DNA of 64,000 nt from Steinernema hermaphroditum (GCA_030435675.1 CM059623.1:7280012-7344011), one strand, 5' to 3'. Positions 32,259-43,652 are shown, counted from the stretch's first letter. The notes: generated by a model from the sequence alone, not told the origin. Numbers and translations: made by a program.

Positions 32259-34245
32259 GTGCCACCCGAAGTATCGAAATGTCTGCTGACGGCACTCGAC
32301 TACAAATCTTTCTCTGAGATGGAACTTGCTGTGATGATCTACGCTCAAGGGCTCCATAATCCGCAGCTGAAAGAACATCTTCTGCTGAAGCTAGCCGGTC
32401 GAAAGCCTGACGAGAAGACTGACTTAGAGTCCATCCATCAAGAGGCGAAAACGAAGAGTCAAGTTCGAAACGAAGTGAAAGCTCGTCAAGAGATCGCGGC
32501 CACCAACAAGCGAAAGCCGTTCAAGCAACTCCCACGCCAGTCGGATGCTCCATCGAGGAAGTCACCTCCAAGATCCAAGCCGCAGAAGCTGAGAGAACCA
32601 CCCAGTCCGTGCTATGGCTGCGGTGAAATGCATTTCAATCGTGATTGTCCATACAAGAACAAGAAATGTTTCGACTGCCAGCTGATAGGACACAAGAAAG
32701 GCTTTTGTGCGCCTCCAAGGGACAAACATGTCCGCACCATCGACGTGAAGAAGAAGCACAACGCCTCACCAGACGCGTCAACGAAGAAGTACGTCACCAT
32801 CCAAGTCAACGGAGTTCCCGTAGAAGTACTTGTCGACACTGGATCAGACATCAATCTTATCAACGAAGATACGTGGTTCGACCTTGACCAGCCGAAGCTT
32901 CGCCCAGCCGAGAAAGTCTTCAGCGCCTCAAACCACAGCATGTCTCCCCATGGTTACTTTGACGCCGAGCTGAACTGGAACGGACGCGTTCACCACGACC
33001 GCATCTACGTATGCCCTGATGGACCACAGCTGATCGGACACCGCGCTCTCGATGCAGTTGGAATGGCCGACATACCTTTCAAGCAGGTATGCTCTATGAA
33101 GAAGACGCAAGACCCTGCTCATGTACAAGAAAGTGAGCGAATCAGGACAATGCTTCACCAGAAGTACCCCGCCGTCTTCGAACAAAGTCTGGGCCGCTGT
33201 ACGAAACACTCCACCAACATCCAGCTCAAACCTGATGCGAAGCCCGTCTTCCGCAAAGCGCGACCCCTGCCGTTCGCCAAGAAAGCCCGAGTAGCTGAAG
33301 AACTACGACGACTAGAAGAAATGGACGTCATTGAACCAGTCTCACACAGCGACTACGCAGCTCCAGTTGTCGTCGTCCAGAAACCATCCGGCCAGATCCG
33401 TCTATGCAACGACTACTCCACCGGATTGAACAGTCAAGTCCAGATGAACCGCCATCCGATGCCCACAATCGAAGACATGCTGACGTCTTTAACCGGTGCC
33501 AAGTTCTTCTCATCACTCGACATGGCTGATGCTTTTCTCCAAATCCCTGTCGAAGAAGAAACAAGCAAACTGTTGACGATCAACACGCACAAAGGACTCT
33601 ACCGCTTCAAACGCCTGCCATTCGGTGTCAAGCCTGCAACTGGCATCTTCCAAGAAATCATGGACAAGATGCTGACTGGAGTTCCCGGAAGTCTCGCCTA
33701 CTTAGACGACATCATCGTCACCGGTGTTGACGCAGCCGACCATCTCAAGAATCTCGAAACCGTTCTCCAGCGAATTCAAGATTATGGTCTCCGCCTCCGT
33801 CTCGAGAAGTGTCGATTTCTCGTACCCGAAGTGAAGTATCTTGGAATGGTTATCAACGCCCGAAACGTCACGACCGACAAGAAGATCGAAGCAATCCTCA
33901 ACATGCCGCCGCCGGAAAACGTGCAACAAGCCCGTTCGCTCCTCGGGATGATCAACTACTATGTCCGTTTCCTGCCGGATCTTCACCACCTAAGGCCGCC
34001 AATCGAACGTCTACTGCACAAGGATGTCTCATGGAACTGGTCAGAAGACTGTGAAGAAGCATTCAAGAAGCTGAAGCAAGCCTTGTCGTCACCACTTCTT
34101 TTGGCTCACTTCGACTCCAATGCTGAACACATCGTCGCTGCTGATGCTTCCGAATACGGAATCGGATGTGCTCTCCTGCAACTCTCTCCAGATGGAACCA
34201 TCCGCGCCGTCGCCCACGCTGCCAAGTCACTTAGTCAAGCTCAAC
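32259..34245 (+). pseudogene. Ty3/gypsy-like Gag-Pol fragment (+)
   Basis: One open frame. In order: Gag C-terminal part (ELAVMIYAQGLHNPQLKEHL), two knuckles (CYGCGEMHFNRDC and CFDCQLIGHKKGFC), aspartic protease (VLVDTGSDINLI) and RT (IRLCNDYSTGLN, FSSLDMADAFLQI, LPFGVKPATGIFQ, LAYLDDIIVTG). A connection domain (LLGMINYYVRFLP) and the start of RNase H (IVAADASEYGIGCALL) follow. The frame is cut in RNase H at about 34245, exactly where an LTR fragment of the opposite-strand copy begins. The 5' part of gag and an integrase are missing. Confidence 0.85.
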
Positions 34246-34282
34246 GCAGACGAACATTGAACAAGAGAATCAATGCGTGTGG

Positions 34283-35998
34283 TCAGCACGCAACACCTCC
34301 CAACGCAAGAGGAAAGAAAGACATGAATACAAGAATAAGCATGCACATCAATGGCGGATGACATCCCAGTGTTCTGGAAGCTTGGCGTGTCGCATCGCTT
34401 CGGCTCGGCGTTTCCAGAAGAGTTCTTCGCGTCCCCATGGTCTTGTCCTCGGCGTTCTTGAGCGCAGGAGCGGATTGGTCGGGACCAGAGCTGGTCGGCT
34501 GGCGTGGAGCGGCATCACGGGAGAGCGCAGCGGTCTTCCGGACGGTAGAGAGAGAGCCAGATATGGAGCGTGGCGTCTTCTTTGGCTTCTTGGAGCTGGA
34601 GACGCTTGCGGGCTTCAGTTGAACGTCAAGCGAAAGCACGTTGACGGTTCCCTTCCCCAACGAATGAAGCTTCGTTGAACGTTGAGCAACGCGGGAAGCA
34701 GCAGGCCGTTGGGCAACAGCCGTGGTAGTTGAAGCGGACGATCTTGGCTTGGTTCTTGCAGAGCTGCGAGATGGGTGTTCGGTCTTCGGCTTGGAGGAAT
34801 CGGTCTTGGCTGAGCAGCAGACTTCCTTGAACGGCTTGGCGTTCATTCCAAGGGCTTCGAACGTAGGATAGCCAAGGATCTGGAGGTTGGACGGAGAGAT
34901 GAAAAGCTTCGTTGTCCTTGAAGTTCCTTTCCAGTGAACCTGGGCGTTGAACCATCCCAAAAGCTTGAGAGGTTTCTTGGCAGCGGTGACGATAGCTTGA
35001 GCCGCATGGTTGAGGCGAGGCTTCTTGAGAGCGGACCATGTACGATGGCTGATGATCGTGACTTCTGAACCGGTGTCGACCTTGATGTTGATGGTCTTCT
35101 CAGCTGATTGAGCGTCGTGAGCACGACGTACTGAGATGCGGGTGAAGTTCATGGTGCTTGAAGCGGGAGCAGAGACGAGGTTGACTTCCAATGGAGCTTT
35201 CTTCGGCTTGGCGAAGTTGCAGAATCCAGTCTTGTGTCCTATCTTGTTGCATGCAGGGCACGTCTTATTGGAGAACGGACAGTCGTCGCGGTAGTGCATT
35301 TCTCCACAACCATAGCATGGCGTGCGTGGTACACGGCGTTGCTGGGAACGGCGACGGGTTGGAGAGTCTTCGTCTTCAGAAGCAGAGTCTTCTTCCTGAG
35401 CAGGAGTAGAGCGGTGGCTCTGGCTTCTCACGGCTAAGATGTCTTGTCGAGACTTGACTTCGCTGCGGACTTGGGTCTTCGTGAGTGCTTCTTGGTGCAC
35501 GGTTTCCAAGTCAGTTTCTTCATCTGGCTTGCGAGCGGCCAGTTTCAGGAGAAGGTGTTCCTTCAGCTGCGGATTGTGCAGACCTTGAGCGTAGATCAGC
35601 ACTGCCAATTCTTTTTCGGAGAACGATTTGAAGTCGAACTGTTGCACGGCCTTCATGACGGACTTGTACCAGTCATCGAGCGATGAGTACGCTGGTTGTT
35701 GCATGGATCAGCATTCGCGTCGGTAAGTGAACAGCAACTTCTTCTTCTCAAACGCGGCAACGAGCTCGGTCTTGACGTCTTCGAGCGTGCACGTTGTGAG
35801 TTTCAGGTCCTTCGCTTGGAGCCGGGTGGCAAGTTGGCCAACTGCAGACATGTTGAGCATGGCGATAAGCATCGCAGCCTTCTGCTTGTCCGTTGTTTCT
35901 TCTGGGAGAAGTAGCAAGCGGCTTGTCGCAACTTGGAACCATAGAGCGAAGTCGTCCTCGTCCGGGTTGAAAATCGGCAAATTATGGAGAGCGTCCAT
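34283..35998 (-). pseudogene. Gypsy-like Gag and protease (-)
   Basis: Two frames, 35998-35708 and 35704-34283. The first is Gag-like (MDALHNLPIFNPDEDDFALWF). The second continues with KSFSEKELAVLIYAQGLHNP, knuckles CYGCGEMHYRDDC and CPACNKIGHKTGFC, and a protease INIKVDTGSEVTIIS. It ends in a basic Ser/Arg-rich stretch and a hydrophobic tail read into the LTR start. It is closely similar to the plus-strand Gag but not identical, so the two belong to sister subfamilies. Confidence 0.8.
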
Positions 35999-36377
35999 AG
36001 TTGAGCGATCACCAGGGCTCTTGAGTTAGATTGTCTGTACTGTCGAGGATTTAGGCTCTTGAATCGTCACCAAGACAGTTTCTTCACAGAGCAATTAACA
36101 CCGGCTGGTATCTTGGATCGCGGCTTGTTGCTTGTTCTGCAGCGGGGGCGTCCGTGCAGATGGTTCGGCAACGGCGATAAAACCTGGTCACTAATTTGTT
36201 GAGTTGGCGACTTGGCGCGGCCTGTCAGGTCGTCGAGCAGGCGGGTGGCGGGAGGCGGAAGTGCGGGTCCGGAAATTCCTGATCGCCAAGTTGTTAGCGA
36301 TTGGCGGTGGCAGCGGGGCTTCAGCGGCGGGGGCGTCCGGCTTCAGCGCGAGAATTCGAAGATCCTGATCGCCAATT

Positions 36378-36684
36378 TGTTACGTCTTGTCGTAACAATA
36401 GTTTGAGGGAGCGTAGAGCTCTACCTGGTGGGAGACCTCAAACTTGGGTAATTAAACCTTTATCTACAAATAACACGTAACAAATAAAAGGGCACGAACA
36501 CGTAAGCACATGAACGCGCTAGTCAACACAAACATAAGGCTGGCGCGATATGAATGGAAGAGACAGAGAGCGGTCGCTAGTCTAGACAGCATAGACAACA
36601 CGCAGACAAGTACGGTGACCAATCGCGGTGAGACGCAGACGAACATTGAACAAGAGAATCAATGCGTGTGGTCAGCACGCAACA
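36378..36684 (-). repeat. 307-bp LTR carrying SL1
   Basis: On the minus strand it begins TGTTGCGTGCTGACC and ends GACGTAACA (TG...CA), followed by a primer-binding-like site. The 22-base nematode SL1 is present exactly at 36458-36437, in the sense of the element, 226 bases from the LTR start. A TTTTATTTG word lies about 30 bases before it. Confidence 0.85.
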
Positions 36685-37541
36685 GAAGCCTCCCGCGAGC
36701 AGTCCACAAGGGTTCGTTACCAGGTGGCGGTCCACAAATTTCACAAGTGGCGAGAGCGAGCAGAAGACCCGCCATCTGAAGCTGAAATTTTGGCATATCT
36801 GGGAGTCCTACTCAATCAGTCTCATTCCCTGTCTGTCGTTCAAGCCGCATCGTCCGCCCTCAAGTGGTATTTCAAGTTTGGGCGAGGCATCAACCCTGCC
36901 GAATCCATCTGGATCAGCGCGTTCTTGGAAGGTGTCAGAAGATCCGCGGCGCCCTCTATACATCGTACGAAAGTATCCAGCGAGGAAATGCGTCGAACTG
37001 CAGGATGGCAGTCGCTGGAGACCAGGGATCTTCGGATTATAGCCTTGTTGGCAATCCTGTACGCAGCGTGTCTTCGTCCATCCGAAGGTCTTCGGCTCAA
37101 GAAAGAACACGCGAAGTTTTCAAGTACAGGATTGGAGCTGGCGATTATCAAGGATAAGACAAACAAAGAAGGAACCCTAGGATCGCGCCCGTCCAGAAGT
37201 CCTCTTCTCCGTTCTGCTCTGTGCTCTGTCTTCGCAGATGGCTAGCAGTTAGCCTACAGTCGCCGTTCTTGTTCCCGAGCCTCAACAGGCCAGAAGACCA
37301 CATGACTTACGACGTCGCTCGAAGAGAACTCATACGAGTCAGCTCGTCGCTCGGATTACGGAAGAACCTGACATTACATGGATTTCGAGGGGGTTCAGCG
37401 ACAGCAGCCATTGCCAACGGCGCGCCGATAGACGAAGTAATGAGGTTTGGCCGATGGAGGCGTCAAGAAACACTGGATGCTTACGTGGAGGTGTCAACCG
37501 CAACGGTACCAACAGCGTCCTCCGTGTTCAACCACCTGTGA
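36685..37541 (+). pseudogene. PAT-3 tyrosine recombinase, main part
   Basis: Begins directly at the LTR edge. The frame has SSALKWYFKFGRGINPAES, the catalytic Arg in AACLRPSEGLRL, then a shift near 37185-37230. The second frame has LTLHGFRGGSATAAIANG, RFGRWRRQ and the Tyr of LDAYVEVS, ending 37541. It is interrupted by the gypsy insertion and by the shift. Confidence 0.8.
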
Positions 37542-37809
37542 AGCTCTCTTTGGTGGCCGTTAGCCTGGTGTTAATTGGTTTTGTTCGATCGCTTGTTGTT
37601 ACCAATGTTGATTGTTGTTACTGAGTTGCTTGGTTGCCATTTTATCGATCTCCTGTTGTTACATCGATCTTTTGTTGTTTTCACCCACTGTTGATTGTTA
37701 TTTCCGAGTGAACTTCATAAAGCATACCTATTATTGAAGTCAGGAGGTTGTGTGGTTTGGTTGATTCCGTACGGAGACGAAATGTACTTTTTAGCACTTA
37801 GGAGAGAAA

Positions 37810-38464
37810 AATAGAATTTTCTTGACACTTCAGGTGTTTCGTGTTGTTTATTTATTCGCGCTTGTTCACAATTGCGGGAAGGGTCTTTTTTTGGCTGGTT
37901 TACGGTGCTACAGATCATATGTACTTGGATGTACGCTGTTTGAGCGAATGAAATGCAAGTTATCAGGAATGTTCGACCTGTGTCTATTCAGATATGTTCG
38001 GTCCAGCGGACCAAGATGCTCGTGCTGATCTGGCCTAATTTGTGATTTGACATGTTTCGAACAATCGGAATCTGTTTCAAACCATCCCCTACACTGCGTA
38101 GAGCTTCGTAGTGCGCATAGAACGGGTTTCTCTGAGCAACTACTGTGTGTTGCATGGCTGTTCTGGCCTATTTCAATAGTTTCGATGGATTTTCGCGCGT
38201 TTTTGTTCGAAAGAGTCACCATTGAGGACAGCGCGATCAATTAGGAATGGGAAGGCCGCCTTGGTCAAATGCCGTGAACGGTAAGCTAGAAAAACTCTTC
38301 ACTTATGACTTATTCGCATTCCTTTCAGATCTATACGGAAGATCTACACAGATACGTATTCTTTAAATTAGCATGCGTACAAAAAATTCCTGCGTAGTTT
38401 CACGCATATTCTAGCGCAGGTAGAGCTTCTTCGGAGAGCACTTCGTGATGAACTGGTCGTTTCT
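37810..38464. other. No gene recognised
   Basis: Only short frames; no repeat identified between PAT-3 and the solo LTR. Confidence 0.4.
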
Positions 38465-38673
38465 GTTGCGTGCTGACCACACGCACCGTAGTTGTCTGCG
38501 TGTTGTCTATGCTGTCTAGGCTAGCGACCGCTCTCCGTCTCTTCCATTCATATCGCGCCAGCCTTATGTTTGTGTTACCTAGCGCGTTCATGTGCTTACG
38601 TGTTCGTGCCCTTTTATTTGTTACGTGTTATTTGTAGATAAAGGTTTAATTACCCAAGTTTGAGGTCTCCCAC
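38465..38673 (+). repeat. Solo, 3'-truncated LTR carrying SL1
   Basis: Starts TGTTGCGTGCTGACC like the 36378-36684 LTR, lacks about 45 bases near its start, and carries the exact SL1 at 38643-38664 in sense. Homology stops at GGTCTCCCAC. Confidence 0.85.
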
Positions 38674-38780
38674 TGCCTCCACGACTTTTCCGCGAATCGA
38701 TCTTTCCGCGAAGACTTTTCCGCGAATTTCGTGGCAGGACTTTTCCATGACTTTGGTGACTCGGCGCTGGTGTCTAATTT
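38674..38780. repeat. TTTTCCGCGAA repeat cluster
   Basis: Repeated CTTTTCCGCGAA words around ATTTCGTGGCAGGACTTTTCC. A related cluster lies inverted at 44340-44430, and a short piece near 60595-60620. Confidence 0.6.
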
Positions 38781-38894
38781 CTGGTCGATATTTCTAGCGA
38801 TACAGTGGCACAAGGAAATAAAAAACAACACATCTATTAAAAACGTTAATAATCTTCGAGAAGCGTAGTTCTTCGAAAATAATCAACAATCAGC

Positions 38895-39075
38895 AAATGA
38901 TGATTTCCGCGCAGCCAGTCGTTGGGACTGGCGCGGGTCTCAGCGCAACACGCTGAGAGGGTACGGTATTTTGGGCCAGAAGGGTAATAGGACGCCGCAA
39001 CGGGTGTTGCGTCATCTTGCTTGACAGTTCAGCGTTCGGTAGTCGTGGTTTTGTTGTACTCTCTTAGTGAAGTTA
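38895..39075 (+). repeat. PAT-2 split direct repeat A1
   Basis: AAATGATGATTTCCGCGCAG through CTCTCTTAGTGAA; matches A2 at 42320-42500. Confidence 0.9.
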
Positions 39076-39519
39076 ATCGAAATAGTTTTCTGTGAAGTTT
39101 GTGGAGTTAAGTTTTGATACGATTTTCGAAGTCCAAAAACGGGTGGTGCCTGTTTCGGGAACGGCGAAATTCGAAATTTGTGGTATTGCTCCGTATCAAG
39201 AGGCGAGAGCTCGCGCACTCGTGGTGCAATATACGGCCGTCGAAGTTCCGGTCAGATAGTGCTGCGTGATTCGGATAAGGTTTCCGAGTGCATAACCGGT
39301 CGAAGTTGCCCGGCAGTCAGTATTGGGAGCACGCGCAGGTGTTCGAGCGCAGTAGAAAGCCAGTGGGCTTACTTCATAACTGGGAGTAACGTACAGATCT
39401 TTTGCAGGACTTGTGCGTAATTTCGCGACGCAGCGCGTCCGCTCCACCCTCTTAGTGAACAACTTTCGGAAAAGTAAGTACGTGCGACAAGAGGTCGGTA
39501 CTAACGGACATATTGTAGA

Positions 39520-40247
39520 ATGAGCGATCAAGTTGAAAGCCCGCAAGGGAGCGAGAAGTTCGACCATCTGTTTGCGTTGATGGAAAAAGTCGCCGAGAAG
39601 GTCGACACGCTCGAGGCCAAGCAGCAGCAAGCAGCTGTTAAGGAGAAGCCGCTGAAGAGCACGCGTCTGGACGTCCAGGTCCAGCTCAACGCCGAGTGGA
39701 TCAACCGGCTGAACCAGCTTGCCGCTGAGGTCGGCGAGAATCAATCGTTGAGTGCCCTTATCGAGGACATGAAGGCACGTAACATGTTGTTGCGCAAGGG
39801 CGATGCCCAACCAAGTTTCTTCAAGTTTTTCGAAGATAGGCAGTCGGCCCACCCCGAGATGTCACTCGCTCAGTGCGTACAAGAAGCGTTGGATAAATTC
39901 ACCGATATTGAGGCTGCTCGGCCGGCGCAGCTGCCCAGTGCGACCAGAAAGCGGCCCTTTCCGGTAAGCGGATATGGAACGTGGGAATGCCGCAGTGTGT
40001 TTGATTGTAGCGCAGCGGCGGAGGTGGAGCCCGCACGTCCGTCGCGTTCAACTACCGGGACAACCAGATTGCAAGCCTGGCAGCACAAGTCCAGCAGTTG
40101 CAGCAGCAAACGCAGTATGCTATCGGAGGTTATGGAGCTCCGCAACACTTTGCAAGGAGGCCCGCGCAGTCAATGTGTTACAACTGCAAAGGTTACGGAC
40201 ACCTGGCCAAGCAGTGTCCGCAAGGAGCAAGCTCAAGTCGGCAGTGA
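39520..40247 (+). pseudogene. PAT-2 Gag-like protein, one frameshift
   Basis: ATG 39520; EWINRLNQ and EDMKARNMLLRKGDAQPSFFKFF match the other PAT Gags. The frame shifts near 39985, and the zinc knuckle CYNCKGYGHLAKQC is in another frame ending at TGA 40245-40247. Because of this shift the first gag frame runs on into the pol frame as one artificial 913-codon ORF. Confidence 0.8.
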
Positions 40248-40249
40248 GG

Positions 40250-42169
40250 ACCCGCTTAGTGCAGCAGCTAACAGCGTTGTCGGTAAGCTGAAGTCTTGTG
40301 TTAGTTTTTGGGAACGCTTGCATTCGCCAGGGTGGGTCTTGGACGTAATTTTACGGGGATACGCACTCCCTTTTAAAGCAAACGGGGAGGTGCCCACGTT
40401 TTATAAGTCGAATGCGCATATGAACGCACAGGACCAGGAATTTGTACGAAATGAAATAGAGGCGCTACTGGCAGCGGAAGCCATCAGCGCGAGTCCGGCC
40501 AAACCGCGCGTCGTCAGCCCCATGGCCGTTGTGTACAACGGTAGCAAACCGAGACTGATAATTGATCTCTCATGGTTGAACGGCTTTCTAGAACAAAAGT
40601 CGGTGACTTTCGAGCGGTTGGAAAACGTAGCCGCCATGCTGCCAAAGGGGGGGTTTTTGGCGTCTTTCGACATGAAGTCAGGGTACCATCACGTTGAAAT
40701 TCGCGAGGCGCACAGACAATTCTTAGGCATTGAGTGGCGCGGGAAATTTTTCGTGTTTAACGTGCTCCCTTTTGGGCTGTCGTCAGCCCCGATGTTATTT
40801 ACGAAGCTGTTCCGTCCGCTATTAGCCAAGTGGCGCGAAGCGGGAATCACCTGCGCTTTGTACCTTGACGACGGGCTCATTTTCGCTCCAACTGACTCGC
40901 TTTGTGCAGATTATGTGCGTGTGGTGAGACAAGATTTAGCGCTCGCGGGCGTGGTTACATCGGAGGCCAAATGCCAGTGGCGCCCAGTGCAGCGACTGAC
41001 ATGGCTCGGGTTCGAAATTGACTTGGCAAAATATATCGTGCAGATTTCGCAAAAGCGCGTGCACAAGCTACTATGCCGGGTGTCCGATATGCTGCAGACC
41101 CAATCCCCGTCAAAGCAGGAACGAATGCAGCTGGGGGGATCGCTAGCATCCATAGGCTTTGTGTTTGGGCCGGTAACATCACTAAAAGGGAGGAGCTTGC
41201 ACGCCACCCTCGCTGCAATGGAGGAATTACCAGCTAAAACACGCCAACCACTCTCAGCTAGTGAATCATCAGACCTTAGGTGGTGGCTAGCCAATGCACA
41301 ACAGCGAAACTGTCGATCTTTGGAGACAGTGAGCACATCGCGCCGCTTAGCAACAGACGCGTCGGGAACGGGAGCAGGAGCGGTGTTGTGGCACACCGAC
41401 GGTTCGACGGTGCGCACCGCCAGGAATTTCGAGCCTGGCGAGCGGGGAGAATCCAGCACTTACAGGGAGGTCGCAGCCGTCCTTTTCGCGCTCAGGGCTT
41501 TTTCAAATGAGCTTAAAGGCGCGAAAATCCTCGTCCAAGTGGACAACCAAGGGGCAGTAAGCATTGTCAAGAAAGGGAGCAGCCTCTCAAAGTTGCAGAA
41601 ATTAGCGGAGAGCATATTTGACTGGGCCGAAAGCGTCGGTTCGGAGGTCGTGCCGGTCTGGGTGCCGAGGGAGGAAAATTCACTAGCAGACGAAGCAAGC
41701 CGGTTGCTCGATAGGGACGATTGGGGTATTCAACCCGATGTTTTTAATTTATGCGCGCAGCGCTGGGGGCAGCCCTCATTAGATGCCTTCGCGAATTCGC
41801 GCAACGCGCAATGCAGGCAAATTTCTGTCGCGGTACGCAGAGGTGGGCGCGGAAGCAGTAGACGCGTTTGCTTCGTCATGGGCGAACGAGTTTGTGTGGG
41901 CTGTACCACCGCCGCGCCTTATCCCAGACGTAGTAGCACACATGGTCCGGAACGGGTCTCGTGCCATTTTGGGGATCCCGTATTGGCCATCAAACTTGTT
42001 CTTCCCATCGGTGCGGACAGGCCTTACTTGGCAATGGTTCGTAAAGGACGTCATTTGGTTCGAACAGGGATCCGAGCTGTTCATTCCGTCTACCTACGAA
42101 AATTCCGTTTTCAACAGCCCGCGATCCCCATTCCCCTTTTGCTTCCTGCTTGTCGATTGCGCGCTTTAG
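40250..42169 (+). pseudogene. PAT-2 RT-RNase H and methyltransferase-like tail
   Basis: RT motifs LIIDLSWLNGF, ASFDMKSGYHHVEI, NVLPFGLSSAPMLF and CALYLDDGLIFAP; RNase H RLATDASGTGAGAV, VQVDNQGAVSIV and VPREENSLADEASRLL. The tail starts in frame (DAFANSRNAQC) and then shifts near 41815 to FLSRYAEVGAEAVDAFASSW, EFVWAVPPPRLIPDVV, ILGIPYWPSNLFFP, ending VDCAL at 42169. Confidence 0.85.
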
Positions 42170-42181
42170 GCTTCTTGCCTC

Positions 42182-42500
42182 CTGAACTGAATAAAGCGAC
42201 ACCTCCTCTCAATGTGTTCGGAAGGTGGTCGTGGGTTTGGGAAGGGGTACTTCGCCAGTAGGGCACTGGCGTAGCGGAAATGCGCTTTTCCGCGGAGAGC
42301 AGCGCAGCGAACGGAGCGGAAATGATGATTTCCGCGCAGCCAGTCGTTGGGACTGGCGCGGGTCTCAGCGCAACACGCTGAGAGGGTACGGTATTTTGGG
42401 CCAGAAGGGTAATAGGACGCCGCAACGGGTGTTGCGTCATCTTGCTTGACAGTTCAGCGTTCGGTAGTCGTGGTTTTGTTGTACTCTCTTAGTGAAATTA
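42182..42500 (+). repeat. PAT-2 internal B1-A2 junction
   Basis: B1 42182-42322 equals B2 43653-43793. A2 42320-42500 equals A1. They overlap by the AAA of GCGGAAATGATG. Confidence 0.9.
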
Positions 42501-42531
42501 AGTTCCACCCACCCACCCGGCATTCGGCAGC

Positions 42532-43568
42532 AATGCAACCCAGGAAGTCAACAGTGGAGGGTTCACCAACTAATTGCTTTGCTTTAGACCCGTGCATGAT
42601 CGTTCGTCGGATTGTACGAGGCTTCGCGACGTCCGAAGTGGCCGACCTAGCAGGGGAGATGCTCCAAGCTTCTCGGGAGATGACGACTCGACGTCTATGG
42701 GCGGATTGTGCGGAAGTTTCAAGAGTGGAGAGGAGCACGAGCAAACTCAGCTCCCAGCGTGGAAGAGATTCTGGCGTTCCTCGCCAAGAAATTCAGTGAC
42801 TCCAAATCAGCCGCCTCGACGCAACAGACGGCAGCAGCGCTCAAGTGGAAGATGAAGTTCAATCCCGGCCCCAACCCACTCAATTCGGTTTGGATCACCA
42901 CTCTACTAGAAGGAGTGCGGCGCAGCGGAAGAAGTCCCATCCACCGCGAGAAGATCTCGGAAGCCCATCTTCGCCGACTGGCCCTCTGGGAAGCGAAGGA
43001 CAGGAAGGATCACCGCATCCGCACTCTCTTGGCAGTGTTGTACGCTGGTTGCCTGCGTCCGGCCGAAGGCATCGGACTACAAACCCGCTCAGTGCATATC
43101 GACAAGACGCGTATGGTTCTCAGCATCATCAAGGACAAGACACACAAGGAAGGCGCAGCTCGCAAGGTTGTCATCCAGCGTGCCCCAGGGCCCTTTTGTG
43201 CAGTGAAACTGATGTCTGACTGGCTGCAGATGGCTCCGCGATCCCCATTCGTATTTGCTAATTTCAACGATGCTTGTAGGCCGATGAGCTATGATTCCGC
43301 TCGGAAGGAATGGAAGCGCGTAGCAGCGGCTCTCGGCATCCCGGAGAGCATCGGTTTACACGGTTTCCGCGGCGGGGCAGCGACTCAAGCCATCGAAGAT
43401 GGAGCCCCAGTGGATGAAGTAATGCGACATGGCCGATGGAAGCGAATGGAGACCCTGAAAGCCTATGTGGAATCCTCGGAGAAGACGACCCCAACGGCAT
43501 CCTCGCTACTCTCTCGGTTGGAGATGCAAACCATGGAAGATCCGCAGGAGAAGCCGCCGACCCGCTGA
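42532..43568 (+). pseudogene. PAT-2 tyrosine recombinase, one frameshift
   Basis: The N-terminal part from ATG 42532 (MQPRKSTVEG...) shifts near 42700 to the main frame (MRKFQEWRGARAN...). Catalytic residues are kept: AGCLRPAEGIGL, LHGFRGGAATQAI, RHGRWKR, and Tyr in LKAYVESS. Apart from the shift the domain is full length. Confidence 0.85.
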
Positions 43569-43652
43569 GTGCATGATTTGTGTTGTTGTTGTTATAGTGT
43601 GTTGTCTTTGAGTTCATGTGTGTGTTGTTTGGTTGAGATTGTGGACTACTGA

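Larger units (their letters stand above)
34246..36684 (-). mobile_element. Ty3/gypsy-like element fragment (-) with complete 5' LTR
   Basis: On the minus strand: LTR 36684-36378, a primer-binding-like TGGCGATCAGG just inside, gag from 35998, second knuckle/protease frame to 34283, then about 42 bp of a 3' LTR start (TGTTGCGTGC at 34287) that ends abruptly against the plus-strand copy. RT, RNase H and integrase are absent. Confidence 0.8.
29041..37809 (+). mobile_element. PAT-3: PAT/DIRS-like element with a nested gypsy insertion
   Basis: Order: a 21-bp remnant of A1 (29041-29061, identical to 32150-32170), gag, RT-RNase H, methyltransferase-like tail, B1 (31865-31948), A2 (about 31960-32170), start of the recombinase region, then about 4.4 kb of gypsy-like sequence ending at 36684, the rest of the recombinase, and B2 (37709-37809). 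B1 and B2 share TGAACTTCATAAAGCATACC and the GGTTGATTCCGTACGGAGAC block. Left-truncated, frameshifted and interrupted, so inactive. Confidence 0.85.

Noticed and set aside
36437..36458. An SL1 RNA gene.
   Set aside because: No SL RNA stem-loops or Sm site follow; the context is an LTR with TG...CA ends.
39520..42261. A single 913-codon Gag-Pol fusion in PAT-2.
   Set aside because: The zinc knuckle lies in another frame (stop 40245), as in PAT-1 and PAT-3; a one-base shift near 39985 creates the apparent fusion.
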